DNA of 64,000 bases from Pseudopedobacter beijingensis (GCF_042678145.1 NZ_JBHUDG010000002.1:1-64000); one strand, 5' to 3'; shown: positions 1 to 9,804, counted from the first letter of the stretch. Notes: generated from the letters alone by a model not told the origin. Numbers and translations are program-made.

Positions 1-96
1 AGGTATGAGACCTCTGCTCAAAACTGGATGTCAATGCATTGGATGGCTTTTTGTGCCTTGTTCCTCAGAAAAATTAAGAAAATCAATAAAGTTTAA
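1..96 (+). CDS. C-terminal end of an unidentified gene (partial)
   Basis: Frame 1 is open from the window edge to a TAA at 94-96 and gives 31 residues. They are rich in Trp, Met and aromatics (QNWMSMHWMAF) and end in a basic tail, as at the end of a membrane-associated enzyme. The composition looks coding, but too little is present to name a family. Only the next window upstream can settle it. Confidence 0.4.
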   Translation, partial: RYETSAQNWMSMHWMAFCALFLRKIKKINKV

Positions 97-176
97 ACAA
101 GTTCATTAAGTATAACTTTTAGGTGAAAAAATACGTATAAAAATTGTTTGGATTGTTATTGAGCATAAGGTTTTAT

Positions 177-2408
177 ATGAGATTTTTTTTTACGTTTATT
201 ATTCTTGTTTCTGTATTTAGGGTAGGATTTTCCCAAACAAAATTGGTAGCAGCTTACTACGGAGAAAATATACCATTTTTAACCAGTTTAAGCAAACCTG
301 AAGATGCAACGTCACTCGACAATAATTATGCAACTATTGGAAGTGGAGCCACTTTACAACTTAAATTCTCTGTCGTTATTCCTGCCAATCAATCCGTATA
401 TGTAAAAGCAGATGGAAATGGTAACACTACGGTTGCGCTGTATAAAAATGCAAATACAGGAACAACAGATGTAGACGGTACCTCAATAGGAGGGACGGTT
501 AATTTTTCCTCTGATATTTTTAGTATAAAAGCGGGACAGGAATCAAATGCAGTAGCTATTAAGCAGGGTGGAACATTGCAATATAGAAAGGTTTATTATG
601 CTTATATCTTACCTATAGAGTCCCCGCTGGAGTTTAAGGAGAATACTATTGTAGCCTGCGGTAGTTATAATCTCATAGAAAATTTAAAATATTCCTACCC
701 ACAGCTAAAGTATGAAGTATTAAAAAATGGAGAGAAAATTTCTTCAAGTCCTAATATAGTACAAAGCGGTACTTATAGCATTCGGGCCATAGATCCGGAT
801 AACAATCAACAGGTTGTTGCAACATCCACGGTAAATGTTACCATTAATCCTGAACCTAATTATACTTTGTCTACTACTTATCTGATTGTGGGTAAGGGGA
901 ACTCCGTTGCTTTACCTCAGGTGCAAGCAGGTGCAGACGCAGGTAGTCTTACCAGTGTGTTTAGAGATAATAACGGTAATGTTATTCATTCAATAGTTAT
1001 TCCGGCAACTACACCAACAGGTTTTTATACCTATACTGTAACAGTTAATAATACTTATAGCTGTTCAGATACAAGAAGTTTTATTGTATATGTCTCAGAC
1101 TCGTCCAATCCCTGTCCCTTAGAAGAGCGGGTTTATGCTTCCACCCAGTCCTCATCTGTGCCACTTTTATTGGTTTTGCCGGTAGGAAGTGTGCTGGATG
1201 CAAATAATGCGGTGGATGCCAATCTGAAAACCCGAAGTAATATGTTTAGCCTGTTGAATTTGTTAGGGATAACTACTTTTTACCAGGAATTAAAGTGGTC
1301 TGCTAAAATACCTAAGGGAAGTACGGTAACTGTAAAATTGAGTTCAAGTTCATCCATAGCAAATGTTTTGGGAGGTATTTCTATCAGGCAGCGTAAAAAT
1401 GGCGCCGATGTAGGGAGTTTAATTCCTGTCAGAGGTGGACTTATTGATTTGCTTGCTGCAGATAACGAAACGTATTTTTCTTTTACAGCTACTGATGATA
1501 TAGATGCAGTACGTTTAATTTATGGAGGTGTTTTAGGTGTAGGTACCAGTGTTTATATTTATGATGCGTGGTATACCCGAACAAAAGCGAACGGACTTTT
1601 GGATAATTGTAACGGAAATGATGTGATAGATGTGCTATCTGGAGCAGGCGAGTATTTGAAAGGTGTTCTCAATGCGGCTTCTTTAACCTCATTTGTTTCT
1701 AATCAATGGGACATTGCAGATGATGATATCAATACATTTGCAACAATGAATTCTATTGCTCAGGTAGGTACTTATATACAAACTACTGCGGTGTTTAAGA
1801 CTTTAACCATGCCTTTAGATACAACCCTGATTGTTCTGGAAACAAATTATAATACACTTAATCTTTTAGGAGATTTTTTATATATCCAACGATTTTTGGG
1901 CGATGTAAAAGTTGGAGCTCCTATTTATTTGAATAATCCGACTCTAATAACATTGCTCAACAACTTTCAGGGAACTAAGCAGGCGATATTGTTGCATACC
2001 AACGATATGCCTTATGATAAAGTTGCGATAACACTTGGAGGTGCAGTAAGTGTGCTTAATGTGAATACAAAATTGTATGAGATTTACAGGAAACCTTATA
2101 TTCCACCTATGTTGGCCAATAATGAAAAAGATCTGATTGGCTATTGCTCGGGAGATTTGGGTAATTTAACGCTGCAAAATGTTCCTTGTACCACATTCAA
2201 ATGGTATGAGCAAGAAAAAGGAGGAATAGAACTTAATCCGGTAAATATTGTAAGCACAATTAAAAATACTCCAGGCAAATACACCTACTATATACAGGGA
2301 ATACGGTATGGGTGTACTTTTGGAAAGAGGGTGAAACTTACAATAGATGTTTATCAGAAACCCGATTCTCCCCATCTAAATATTCAGCAGGGAGTTACTT
2401 CTTTTTAA
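177..2408 (+). CDS. Large secreted cell-surface protein, apparently C-terminally truncated
   Basis: I place the start at the ATG at 177 because it begins a clean signal peptide (MRFFFTFIILVSVFRVGFSQ); the upstream TTG at 144 only adds residues before it. The mature protein of about 720 residues is Ser/Thr/Asn-rich and beta-rich. It contains Ig/PKD-like stretches, for example residues near 180-300 with paired Cys around 215-310 and near the end (GYCSGDLGNL, then KWYEQEKGG and YGCTFG). Such Ig-like modules are typical of Bacteroidota adhesins and gliding-associated surface proteins exported by T9SS. Proteins of this type normally continue into more Ig repeats and end in a T9SS C-terminal domain. 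Here the chain stops just after an Ig module (KPDSPHLNIQQG), so it may be truncated. No enzyme motif is visible. The adhesin role is inference. Confidence 0.6.
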   Translation: MRFFFTFIILVSVFRVGFSQTKLVAAYYGENIPFLTSLSKPEDATSLDNNYATIGSGATLQLKFSVVIPANQSVYVKADGNGNTTVALYKNANTGTTDVDGTSIGGTVNFSSDIFSIKAGQESNAVAIKQGGTLQYRKVYYAYILPIESPLEFKENTIVACGSYNLIENLKYSYPQLKYEVLKNGEKISSSPNIVQSGTYSIRAIDPDNNQQVVATSTVNVTINPEPNYTLSTTYLIVGKGNSVALPQVQAGADAGSLTSVFRDNNGNVIHSIVIPATTPTGFYTYTVTVNNTYSCSDTRSFIVYVSDSSNPCPLEERVYASTQSSSVPLLLVLPVGSVLDANNAVDANLKTRSNMFSLLNLLGITTFYQELKWSAKIPKGSTVTVKLSSSSSIANVLGGISIRQRKNGADVGSLIPVRGGLIDLLAADNETYFSFTATDDIDAVRLIYGGVLGVGTSVYIYDAWYTRTKANGLLDNCNGNDVIDVLSGAGEYLKGVLNAASLTSFVSNQWDIADDDINTFATMNSIAQVGTYIQTTAVFKTLTMPLDTTLIVLETNYNTLNLLGDFLYIQRFLGDVKVGAPIYLNNPTLITLLNNFQGTKQAILLHTNDMPYDKVAITLGGAVSVLNVNTKLYEIYRKPYIPPMLANNEKDLIGYCSGDLGNLTLQNVPCTTFKWYEQEKGGIELNPVNIVSTIKNTPGKYTYYIQGIRYGCTFGKRVKLTIDVYQKPDSPHLNIQQGVTSF

Positions 2409-2522
2409 CTTAATAAATAGGTGGTATGAGGCCAAATAATGATAACAAATTTGCTTTTGTAGTCAAAAATTGAAATAAATTAACTTTTTGTCTGTTTGGC
2501 GTGTGAAATTTGTAATAACAAA

Positions 2523-2553
2523 TTGGTTTTAAGAGTTGGTCGTACTATATTTG
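2523..2553 (+). promoter_or_regulatory. Bacteroidota-type promoter of gnd
   Basis: A TTG at 2523-2525 is followed after 20 bases by TATATTTG at 2546-2553. This matches the Bacteroidota primary-sigma consensus (TTTG/TTG, about 19-21 bases, TAnnTTTG). It predicts transcription from near 2558 and a leader of about 40 bases before the gnd ATG. Confidence 0.6.
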
Positions 2554-2599
2554 AAAACTTTTAGAGATAAAAATTAATCTATATACTAATCACTTAATT

Positions 2600-4057
2600 A
2601 TGAAAGAAGTATCCGATATAGGGGTAATTGGCTTGGCGGTAATGGGCGAAAACTTAATCCTTAACATGGAAAGCAAAGGTTTTCACGTTACAGCCTATAA
2701 CCGTTCGGTAGACAAAGTAGAAAACTTTGTAAATGGCAGGGCAAAAGGTAAAAATATTTACGGAGCAAAATCTATAGAAGATTTAGTAGGTTCTCTTAAA
2801 TCACCTAGAAAAATCATGTTAATGGTTAAAGCAGGTAAGCCTGTTGATGATTTTATCGATTTGTTAATTCCACATTTAGATAAAGGAGATATCATTATTG
2901 ATGGTGGTAACTCTCATTTTCCAGATACAGAGCGTCGTGTAAAATACGTAGAAAGTAAAGGTCTGTATTTTATTGGTTCTGGTGTTTCTGGTGGTGAAGA
3001 GGGAGCTTTATTAGGCCCTTCAATCATGCCGGGAGGATCTAAAGCAGCATGGACAGCGGTGAAACCTATTTTTCAGGGTATAGCAGCAAAAGTAGATGAT
3101 GGTTCTCCTTGTTGCGACTGGGTAGGTGACGGCGGTGCTGGTCACTTCGTAAAAATGGTACACAATGGTATTGAATACGGTGATATGCAATTAATCAATG
3201 AAGTATACCACATCATGAAAGATGTTTTAGGTATGACTACAGATGAAATGCATGAAGTTTTTAAAGAGTGGAATGAAGGTGAGTTAGATAGCTACTTAGT
3301 AGAAATTACCCGTGATATCCTAGCATATAAAGAGGAAGACGGTACACCTATTATCGATAAAATTTTAGATACAGCAGGTCAAAAGGGTACTGGTAAATGG
3401 ACAGGTACAGTAGCATTGGAGTTAGGTATTCCTTTAACTTTAATTACAGAGTCTGTATTCTCCAGATGTTTGTCAGCAATGAAAGACGAGCGTGTTATTG
3501 CATCTAAAGTATTAACAGCTGGCCCTAAAGCTTCTTTCAATGGCGATAAGCAAGAAATGATCAATAACTTAAGAGATGCATTATATGCTGCAAAAGTAAT
3601 TTCTTATGCGCAAGGTTATCAAATGATGAGAGCCGCAGCTAAAGAATACGGTTGGGAATTAAGTTACGGAAATATCGCATTAATGTGGAGAGGTGGCTGT
3701 ATCATTCGTTCTCGTTTCTTAGGAAACATCAAAGAAGCTTTTGATAAAAATCCAGAATTGTCTAACTTACTATTAGATGATTATTTTGCTGAAAAAATTC
3801 AGGCTTGTCAAAATGGATTGAGACAAGTTGTAGCTACAGCAACTTTAAATGGTATCCCAACACCTTGTTTAGGTGCAGGTCTTAACTATTACGATGGTTA
3901 CAGATGCGAAAGATTACCAGCAAACTTGTTGCAAGCACAACGTGACTATTTCGGAGCACATACTTACGAAAGAATAGACAAACCAAGAGGTCAGTTCTTC
4001 CATACAAACTGGACTGGTAGAGGTGGAGACACTGCTTCTACTACTTATGATGTATAA
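2600..4057 (+). CDS. gnd: 6-phosphogluconate dehydrogenase, decarboxylating
   Basis: This cytosolic enzyme oxidatively decarboxylates 6-phosphogluconate to ribulose 5-phosphate and makes NADPH in the oxidative pentose phosphate pathway. The 485 residues are full length for the long form. The N-terminal Rossmann motif GLAVMGENL is at about 11-19. The family signature GSGVSGGEEGA lies near 130. The catalytic stretch HFVKMVHNGIEYGDM near 182-196 carries the expected Lys, His, Asn and Glu. The C-terminal substrate-binding tail (QFFHTNWTGRGG) is present. The gene is monocistronic, with its own promoter and terminator. zwf and pgl, which often sit beside gnd in this phylum, are not here. Confidence 0.97.
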   Translation: MKEVSDIGVIGLAVMGENLILNMESKGFHVTAYNRSVDKVENFVNGRAKGKNIYGAKSIEDLVGSLKSPRKIMLMVKAGKPVDDFIDLLIPHLDKGDIIIDGGNSHFPDTERRVKYVESKGLYFIGSGVSGGEEGALLGPSIMPGGSKAAWTAVKPIFQGIAAKVDDGSPCCDWVGDGGAGHFVKMVHNGIEYGDMQLINEVYHIMKDVLGMTTDEMHEVFKEWNEGELDSYLVEITRDILAYKEEDGTPIIDKILDTAGQKGTGKWTGTVALELGIPLTLITESVFSRCLSAMKDERVIASKVLTAGPKASFNGDKQEMINNLRDALYAAKVISYAQGYQMMRAAAKEYGWELSYGNIALMWRGGCIIRSRFLGNIKEAFDKNPELSNLLLDDYFAEKIQACQNGLRQVVATATLNGIPTPCLGAGLNYYDGYRCERLPANLLQAQRDYFGAHTYERIDKPRGQFFHTNWTGRGGDTASTTYDV

Positions 4058-4080
4058 GGAGAATTCTTATTGAAATAGCA

Positions 4081-4114
4081 GAGCCCTTCCAGTTTGGAGG
4101 GGCTTTTTTATTTT
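4081..4114 (+). terminator. Rho-independent terminator of gnd
   Basis: AGCCCTTCCA and TGGAGGGGCT pair (one G-U) around a short loop and are followed by a T-run (TTTTTTATTTT). It lies 24 bases after the gnd stop. Confidence 0.85.
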
Positions 4115-4209
4115 GATGGGGTTTGTTGTTTGAGTTTGAATAGGTGATTTGATAGAAGTCCCCTGTTATGATGAAGTTTTAACCTTACAACACTTCAAAT
4201 TTTGTTATG

Positions 4210-4217
4210 TATATTTG
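4210..4217 (+). promoter_or_regulatory. Candidate -7 element for the helicase gene
   Basis: TATATTTG matches TAnnTTTG. It ends only 10 bases before the ATG at 4228, so the transcript would have a very short leader. No good -33 TTG is seen at the right distance. Confidence 0.4.
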
Positions 4218-4227
4218 AAGTTGACTT

Positions 4228-6687
4228 ATGGCAGAAAATGTACAACTTAAATTAGCAAACGAATTTGTTCAGTTCACCAATAGGAATGTTTTTCTTACAG
4301 GAAAAGCCGGGACTGGTAAAACAACTTTTTTGCATAATTTAAGACGTAATTGCCCTAAAAGAATAGTAGTTGTGGCACCAACAGGTGTGGCCGCTATTAA
4401 TGCAGGGGGAGCAACTATTCATTCATTTTTTCAGCTTCCGTTTGGACCATATGTCCCCAATGAGGAGAAAACAAGTCGGGCCTCATCTTTTAGGATAAGA
4501 GGAGAGAAAATTAACCTGATCAAAAGTATAGATCTTCTGGTTATCGATGAGATCAGTATGGTGCGTTCAGATACCTTAGATCATATTGATGAGGTGTTAA
4601 AGCGTTATAGAGACAGAACCAAACCTTTTGGAGGTGTACAGTTATTGATGATAGGGGACTTGCATCAATTATCGCCCGTGGTAAAAGAAAATGAATGGAC
4701 ATTATTAAAAGACCATTACGCCAATCCTTACTTTTTTAGCAGTAAAGCATTACAGGAAAGTTATCCCATTTGTATCGAGCTAAAGCATATTTATCGGCAA
4801 TCCGATGATTTCTTTATAGGCCTCCTCAATAAAGTAAGAGAAAATAACATAGACCTGGAGGTTTTGGAAGCGCTGAACCAGCGGCATATCAAAAACTTTA
4901 ATCCTTCAGAAGAAGAAGGTTATATCACGTTAACCTCTCATAATCATACTGCCAATAAAATTAACGATGAAAAGTTAGGGCAGTTAGCTGAGAAATCTTA
5001 TAAGTTTAAGGCAAGTATCTCTGGAGAGTTCCCCGAGATGTCATATCCTAATGCGGAAGAGTTGGAGCTGAAAGTAGGTGCTCAGGTGATGTTTGTGAAA
5101 AACGATTCGTCTCGTGATAAACTCTATTATAATGGGAAAATCGGGAAGATTACAAAAATTGACGATGATGTTATCTTTGTGAAATGCCCGCAGGATAATA
5201 ATGAGATTTTTGTGAGGCAAGCAGAGTGGCAAAACCTGAAATACGAGCTTAATACTGAAAGTAAGGAGATAGAAGAAAAGCAAATTGGTAGTTTTGTTCA
5301 GTTTCCGTTACGTACCGCATGGGCTATAACTATCCATAAAAGTCAGGGACTAACCTTTGAAAAAGCCATCATAGATGCTAACGCCGCTTTTGCACACGGT
5401 CAAGTTTATGTAGCACTAAGTCGGTGTAAAACTTTTGAGGGAATGGTTCTACGTTCGCCCATTACATTTAACAGTATAAAAACGGATGGTGTAGTAGCAC
5501 ATTATACCAGAGAGGCAGAGGATAATGCACCGAGTGGAGAACATTTACAGCAGGCAAAAGCAACATTTCAGCAAGGATTACTATTTGAATTATTCGACTT
5601 TAAAGATGTTAAAGGCAGTCTTTTTAACTGTAAACGGATAGCAGAAGATTATCATCAGGTCATTTCCATTGGTTTTTTGGATGCTCTAAATGTTATTAGA
5701 GAAGATGCAGAAAAGAATATTTACAGTGTTTCAGAGTCTTTTAAGAAACACCTGAACCTACAGCTGCAACAAGTGCAATTGCCGGAAGAAAACAACGATT
5801 TACAGGAACGAGTTAAAAAGGCATGTCGGTATTTTTTAGATCAGCTGCATGAAGTTATTGTTTCAGGAATGGATAAAGTAAGCTTTGATGCTGATAATAA
5901 ATCAGTCAAAGAAAACATGAACGAGGCATTAAATAAGTTGAGAAAGGATCTTTTTATAAAAATTTCTGTGCTAAAAGATAGTCTGGAAGGATTTGAAACA
6001 TTGAGTTATATCAAATGCCGCGCAAACGCCGAGATAGACTTCACAAACAAAGAAAAAGAACAGACAGTAGTTAAGAAAGAAACTAAAGTATCGGCAGCTA
6101 TTAAAAATCCTGACCTTTATAAACTATTAAAATCATGGCGTGATGATTTGGCAGCAGATAACGATGTTCCCGTTTATATGATTTTACCTCAAAAAGCATT
6201 GACTGAAATATGTAGTAAGTTACCGTCTAACTTTGCTGAACTGGAAAGTGTGAAAGGAATAGGGAAAACAAAAATAAAACAGTTTGGTGCAGAAATTCTG
6301 GGAATGGTGGCAGAATATTGTGAGAAGAGAAATATCTCTCAGACACCTTTACAACTTCTGGTGAAAGTTAATAAACCTGAAAAAGTGGATACTAAAAAAC
6401 TTTCTTTGGATGCTTTTAAAGACGGTAAAACAGTAGAAGAGATAGCGTCGGAAAGAGGGCTGACTACAGGTACTGTGGAAAATCATTTGATTCATTTTGT
6501 TGGTACCGGAGAGTTGGACATACATCATCTTGTAGAAAAGGACAAAGTTAATCAGATACAGGCCTACGTTGAAGAGTATAAACCTATATCTACCACACAA
6601 ACAAAAGAAGCCCTGGGTGATGAAATTTCTTACAATGAAATAAGAGCTGTAATGAAATATTTAACGTACCAGGAGTATTTGAGTTAA
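4228..6687 (+). CDS. Pif1/RecD-like superfamily 1 helicase with HRDC and C-terminal HTH domains
   Basis: An 819-residue predicted 5'-3' DNA helicase acting in the cytoplasm. Walker A GKAGTGKTT is at 25-33, followed by APTGVAAINAGG (motif Ia of the Pif1 group). Walker B is LLVIDEISMV near 104-113, and GDLHQLSPV (motif III) near 148. A UvrD/RecD-type motif (AITIHKSQGLTFEKA, then YVALSRCK) lies near 365-405. After an unrecognised middle section, an HRDC-like domain (residues about 625-695, with GIGKTKIKQFG) and an HTH-type C-terminal domain (about 710-819) follow, as in the RecQ C-terminus. This architecture is common in Bacteroidota but its cell role is not well known to me; replication or repair is inferred. 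The gene stands alone. Confidence 0.88.
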   Translation: MAENVQLKLANEFVQFTNRNVFLTGKAGTGKTTFLHNLRRNCPKRIVVVAPTGVAAINAGGATIHSFFQLPFGPYVPNEEKTSRASSFRIRGEKINLIKSIDLLVIDEISMVRSDTLDHIDEVLKRYRDRTKPFGGVQLLMIGDLHQLSPVVKENEWTLLKDHYANPYFFSSKALQESYPICIELKHIYRQSDDFFIGLLNKVRENNIDLEVLEALNQRHIKNFNPSEEEGYITLTSHNHTANKINDEKLGQLAEKSYKFKASISGEFPEMSYPNAEELELKVGAQVMFVKNDSSRDKLYYNGKIGKITKIDDDVIFVKCPQDNNEIFVRQAEWQNLKYELNTESKEIEEKQIGSFVQFPLRTAWAITIHKSQGLTFEKAIIDANAAFAHGQVYVALSRCKTFEGMVLRSPITFNSIKTDGVVAHYTREAEDNAPSGEHLQQAKATFQQGLLFELFDFKDVKGSLFNCKRIAEDYHQVISIGFLDALNVIREDAEKNIYSVSESFKKHLNLQLQQVQLPEENNDLQERVKKACRYFLDQLHEVIVSGMDKVSFDADNKSVKENMNEALNKLRKDLFIKISVLKDSLEGFETLSYIKCRANAEIDFTNKEKEQTVVKKETKVSAAIKNPDLYKLLKSWRDDLAADNDVPVYMILPQKALTEICSKLPSNFAELESVKGIGKTKIKQFGAEILGMVAEYCEKRNISQTPLQLLVKVNKPEKVDTKKLSLDAFKDGKTVEEIASERGLTTGTVENHLIHFVGTGELDIHHLVEKDKVNQIQAYVEEYKPISTTQTKEALGDEISYNEIRAVMKYLTYQEYLS

Positions 6688-6834
6688 AATAGAATGTAAC
6701 CCAGATATAAGGGGGGATTTAACTTAATGAGGATATTTTGTATATATCGTTTCAGATGGAAAAGAAAAGTCATAGAGTTCTACGAATCATATAAATTATT
6801 ACTTATATTAAATAATATATTTTAGTGTTATAAT

Positions 6835-7376
6835 ATGAGTAAAAAGAGCTCAGAAAAAACTATTGTTCCCGATGAGGTAGTATTAAGTAAGATATATCAA
6901 ATGAGGGGACAAAAAATTATGTTAGATCGTGATCTCTCTGAATTATATGGTGTCAAAGCAATTAGGTTAAGAGAACAGGTAAGGAGGAACAAAAATAGAT
7001 TCCCTGAAAATTTCATGTTTCAGCTTACAGAAACTGAAGTGGAGAATATGGTATCGCAAAATGCGATACCATCCAAACAAGTATTAGGAGGAGCTTTGCC
7101 ATATGCGCATTTACAGAACACGGAATATTAATGCTGTCTAATGTTTTAAAAAGCGAGAAAGCTATACATATGAGTATACGTATAATAGAACTTTTTGTAA
7201 AATTGAGAGAAGTATTATTATTACATAAAGATGTATCACTATTAGTTGAACAAATTGAAAAACGACTAGGTAAGCAGGATGAAAAAATAGAATTATTATT
7301 TGCTTATCTAAGTAAATTTATAGAGAAAGAAGATAGCCCTCGTAATACTATTGGTTATAAGAAATGGGAAGAATAA
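6835..7376 (+). pseudogene. ORF6N (KilA-N-like) domain protein, disrupted by a 2-base insertion
   Basis: Two adjacent reading frames make up one ORF6N protein. The first (6835-7131) carries the DNA-binding ORF6N domain (LSKIYQMRGQKIMLDRDLSE, then LREQVRRNKNRFPENFMFQL). It loses frame at GGALPYA, where the family reads PYAFTEHG. The tetranucleotide GCGC at 7105-7108 carries two extra bases. Removing one GC restores PYA-FTEHGILMLSNVLKSEKA and joins the second frame (to 7376), which holds the family's C-terminal coiled coil (EKRLGKQDEKIELLFAYLSK) and a PRNTIGYK tail. ORF6N proteins are phage-antirepressor-like and scattered in Bacteroidota chromosomes. No other phage gene is nearby. Confidence 0.82.
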
Positions 7377-7466
7377 TAACTCATTTCATTTTTACAATAA
7401 AAACATAATAAATCTTGGCTTCTCGTTAAGTTAATCCTTATTTTTATAGCAAATTAAACTACTATT

Positions 7467-8873
7467 ATGCAATACGACGTTATCGTTATTGGTTCTGGTC
7501 CTGGTGGTTATGTTGCGGCAATTCGTTCGGCACAACTGGGGCTTAAAACTGCCATGATTGAAAAATACGCTACCTTTGGAGGAACTTGTTTAAATGTGGG
7601 ATGTATTCCATCTAAAGCATTATTAGATTCGTCAGAGCATTTTCATAATGCACAGCACACATTTAAAGAACATGGTATTGATATTAAGGACTTAAAAGTT
7701 AATATCAAGCAAATGATTAGCAGAAAGAATGAAGTGATTGCCCAAAATACAGCAGGTATCACATTCTTGATGAAAAAGAACAAAGTAGATACTTACGAAG
7801 GAGTAGGATCATTCAAAGATAAAAATACCATAAAAATAAAACTGACTAAAGGTGGCGAGCAAGAAATTACAGGGAAGAATGTAATCATTGCAACCGGATC
7901 TAAACCTACGGCTTTACCTTTTTTACCTGTTGATAAGAAAAGAATAATTACCTCTACAGAAGCTTTAAATTTAACAGAAGTACCAAAAACCTTAACGGTT
8001 ATTGGTGGGGGAGTAATTGGTTTAGAATTAGGTTCGGTTTATGCTCGTTTGGGAACTAAAGTTACCGTAGTGGAGTTTGCCGACTCTATTATAGCTACTA
8101 TGGACGGTTCTTTAGGAAAAGAATTACAAAGAGTTCTTAAAAAAACGTTGGGAATGGAGTTCTTGTTGGGACATAAAGTTACCGGAGCAAAAAACAATGG
8201 TAAATCTACTACAGTAGAAGCTGTGGATCCGAAAGGAAACACGGTGAAAGTAGAAGGTGATTATTGTATTGTTGCAGTAGGGAGAACAGCTTATACAGAA
8301 GGTTTAGGTTTAGAGAACATCGGAATTAAATTAGAAGAAAGAGGGAAGAAAATTCCAGTAAATGCTCATCTGGAGACACAGGTTAAAGGGGTGTATGCTA
8401 TTGGCGATGTAATTACCGGAGCCATGTTGGCGCATAAAGCGGAAGAGGAAGGTGTTTTTGTAACAGAAACAATTGCTGGTCAGAAACCGCATATTAATTA
8501 TAATCTGATTCCGGGAGTAGTTTATACCTGGCCAGAGGTAGCTTCTGTTGGTTTTACAGAAGAGCAGTTAAAAGCCGATGGTAAGAAGTATAAAACAGGC
8601 TCTTTTCCATTTAAAGCTAGTGGAAGAGCGAAGGCAAGTATGGATACAGACGGTTTTGTAAAAGTGCTAGCAGATGCTGCAACTGACGAAATATTAGGCG
8701 TTCATATGATTGGGCCACGTGTTGCTGATATGATTGCAGAAGCTGTAGTAGCAATGGAATTTAGAGCGAGTGCAGAAGACATTGCAAGAATATGTCATGC
8801 ACACCCAACTTATACAGAAGCATTTAAAGAGGCGGCTTTAGCAGCTACAGATAATAGAGCTATACATATATAA
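7467..8873 (+). CDS. lpdA: Dihydrolipoyl dehydrogenase (E3)
   Basis: This FAD enzyme reoxidises dihydrolipoamide with NAD+ in the pyruvate and 2-oxoglutarate dehydrogenase complexes and in glycine cleavage. The 468 residues are the usual length. Visible are the FAD-binding GSGPGGYVAA near 9-18, the redox-active disulfide GGTCLNVGCIPSKALL near 39-54, the NAD-binding GGGVIGLELG near 180, the second FAD motif AIGDVITGAMLAHKAEEEG near 311, and the catalytic His-Glu dyad HAHPTYTEA near 445. The gene is not next to E1 or E2 genes, so it probably serves several complexes. A strong terminator follows. Confidence 0.97.
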   Translation: MQYDVIVIGSGPGGYVAAIRSAQLGLKTAMIEKYATFGGTCLNVGCIPSKALLDSSEHFHNAQHTFKEHGIDIKDLKVNIKQMISRKNEVIAQNTAGITFLMKKNKVDTYEGVGSFKDKNTIKIKLTKGGEQEITGKNVIIATGSKPTALPFLPVDKKRIITSTEALNLTEVPKTLTVIGGGVIGLELGSVYARLGTKVTVVEFADSIIATMDGSLGKELQRVLKKTLGMEFLLGHKVTGAKNNGKSTTVEAVDPKGNTVKVEGDYCIVAVGRTAYTEGLGLENIGIKLEERGKKIPVNAHLETQVKGVYAIGDVITGAMLAHKAEEEGVFVTETIAGQKPHINYNLIPGVVYTWPEVASVGFTEEQLKADGKKYKTGSFPFKASGRAKASMDTDGFVKVLADAATDEILGVHMIGPRVADMIAEAVVAMEFRASAEDIARICHAHPTYTEAFKEAALAATDNRAIHI

Positions 8874-8883
8874 AAGTTAATGC

Positions 8884-8930
8884 AAACACAGGAAGAGTAA
8901 CGATAATCTATCCCTTCCTGTGTTTAATTT
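8884..8930. terminator. Bidirectional terminator between lpdA and the Usp gene
   Basis: A perfect 12-bp stem (AAACACAGGAAG at 8884-8895 with CTTCCTGTGTTT at 8914-8925) sits between two convergent genes. T-rich sequence follows on the plus side and A-rich sequence precedes it. Confidence 0.8.
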
Positions 8931-8937
8931 TTGAAAC

Positions 8938-9753
8938 CTACTTAATAACAGGAATAGATAGTAGAGGCACTTCTGAATTAGAAGCCATAATACGTGTTTT
9001 GCTGGCATGTACTATAGACGACCAGAAACCATATTGATAAGGCACCATAATCAATAAATCTGCACCAATTTCCTTGATTTCGTTTTCTATTTCCTTAATT
9101 ACTGTATTAGATTCTACCTCTTTATAAGAGTGGTGAATGTTTTTAAGCTTTACATCTATTTTCTTTTTAGTGTACGAGTCTTCAATTAACCCAGTTTGTT
9201 TATGAACATGGAATATTTCGATTTCGGCTCCCATTTTTTCTGCAAAAATCTTTATTCTATCCAGAATATAAGAGTGAACACCTCTTAAAATATCACAGGC
9301 AAATAAAATCTTTTTAATGCCTTTGTATTTTGCATGCATGGGAATTGCGAGTACAGGTACTTTTAGCTTGGCAATTGCTGTGGTTGTGGTGTTGCCAAAA
9401 ATATCTTGCATGACAGATTTCTGAGCAGTTCCCATTACAATCATATCTGCTTCATGTTGTTTGATGATATTCTCAAGTTCTTCTTCCATATTTAAGAAAG
9501 AAGTGAGACATAAAGTTTCTACACCATATTTAGTGTTTATTTTATCGGCTCTTTCTTTAAGTGAAGCTATGTTTAATGTTTTGATTTCATCCAGTGCGGA
9601 CGAAGGGAATAACGTATTTGCATAATGCGTTGGAAGCATAAAAGAATTAAACAAGATAACTTTTGCATTTAGATTTCTTGCTGCTTCGGCAGCATATTCC
9701 AATGCATTTTCGGCCTCTGCCGAAAAATCTGTAGCTACAATAATAGTTTTCAT
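8938..9753 (-). CDS. Tandem universal stress protein (UspA family)
   Basis: A 271-residue cytosolic protein with two Usp domains (about 1-140 and 145-271). The first starts with KTIIVATDFSAEAENAL and carries a nucleotide-loop-like GTAQKSVMQDIFGNTTTTAI near 110-130. The second (KKILFACDILRGVHSYILDR) is more diverged and ends with SSIVHASKTRIMASNSEVPLL, a loop of the same type. Usp proteins bind ATP or act in stress survival; the specific role here cannot be read from sequence. It lies downstream of the RND efflux genes on the same strand, but a terminator intervenes with only about 24 bases between it and the ATG, so its own promoter is unclear. Confidence 0.88.
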   Translation of the reverse strand: MKTIIVATDFSAEAENALEYAAEAARNLNAKVILFNSFMLPTHYANTLFPSSALDEIKTLNIASLKERADKINTKYGVETLCLTSFLNMEEELENIIKQHEADMIVMGTAQKSVMQDIFGNTTTTAIAKLKVPVLAIPMHAKYKGIKKILFACDILRGVHSYILDRIKIFAEKMGAEIEIFHVHKQTGLIEDSYTKKKIDVKLKNIHHSYKEVESNTVIKEIENEIKEIGADLLIMVPYQYGFWSSIVHASKTRIMASNSEVPLLSIPVIK

Positions 9754-9776
9754 ATCTGGGCTCCTATCTATAAAAT

Positions 9777-9804
9777 AAAAACAGCCCGGTTAAGGGCTGT
9801 TTTT
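9777..9804 (-). terminator. Terminator at the end of the RND efflux operon
   Basis: AAAAACAGCCC (9777-9787) pairs perfectly with GGGCTGTTTTT (9794-9804) around a 6-base loop. It lies 8 bases past the RND pump stop on the minus strand. The flanking A/T runs let it work in either direction. Confidence 0.85.

Noticed and set aside
7105..7131. Programmed frameshift in the ORF6N gene
   Set aside because: No slippery heptamer, no stimulatory hairpin; the extra GC explains the break more simply.
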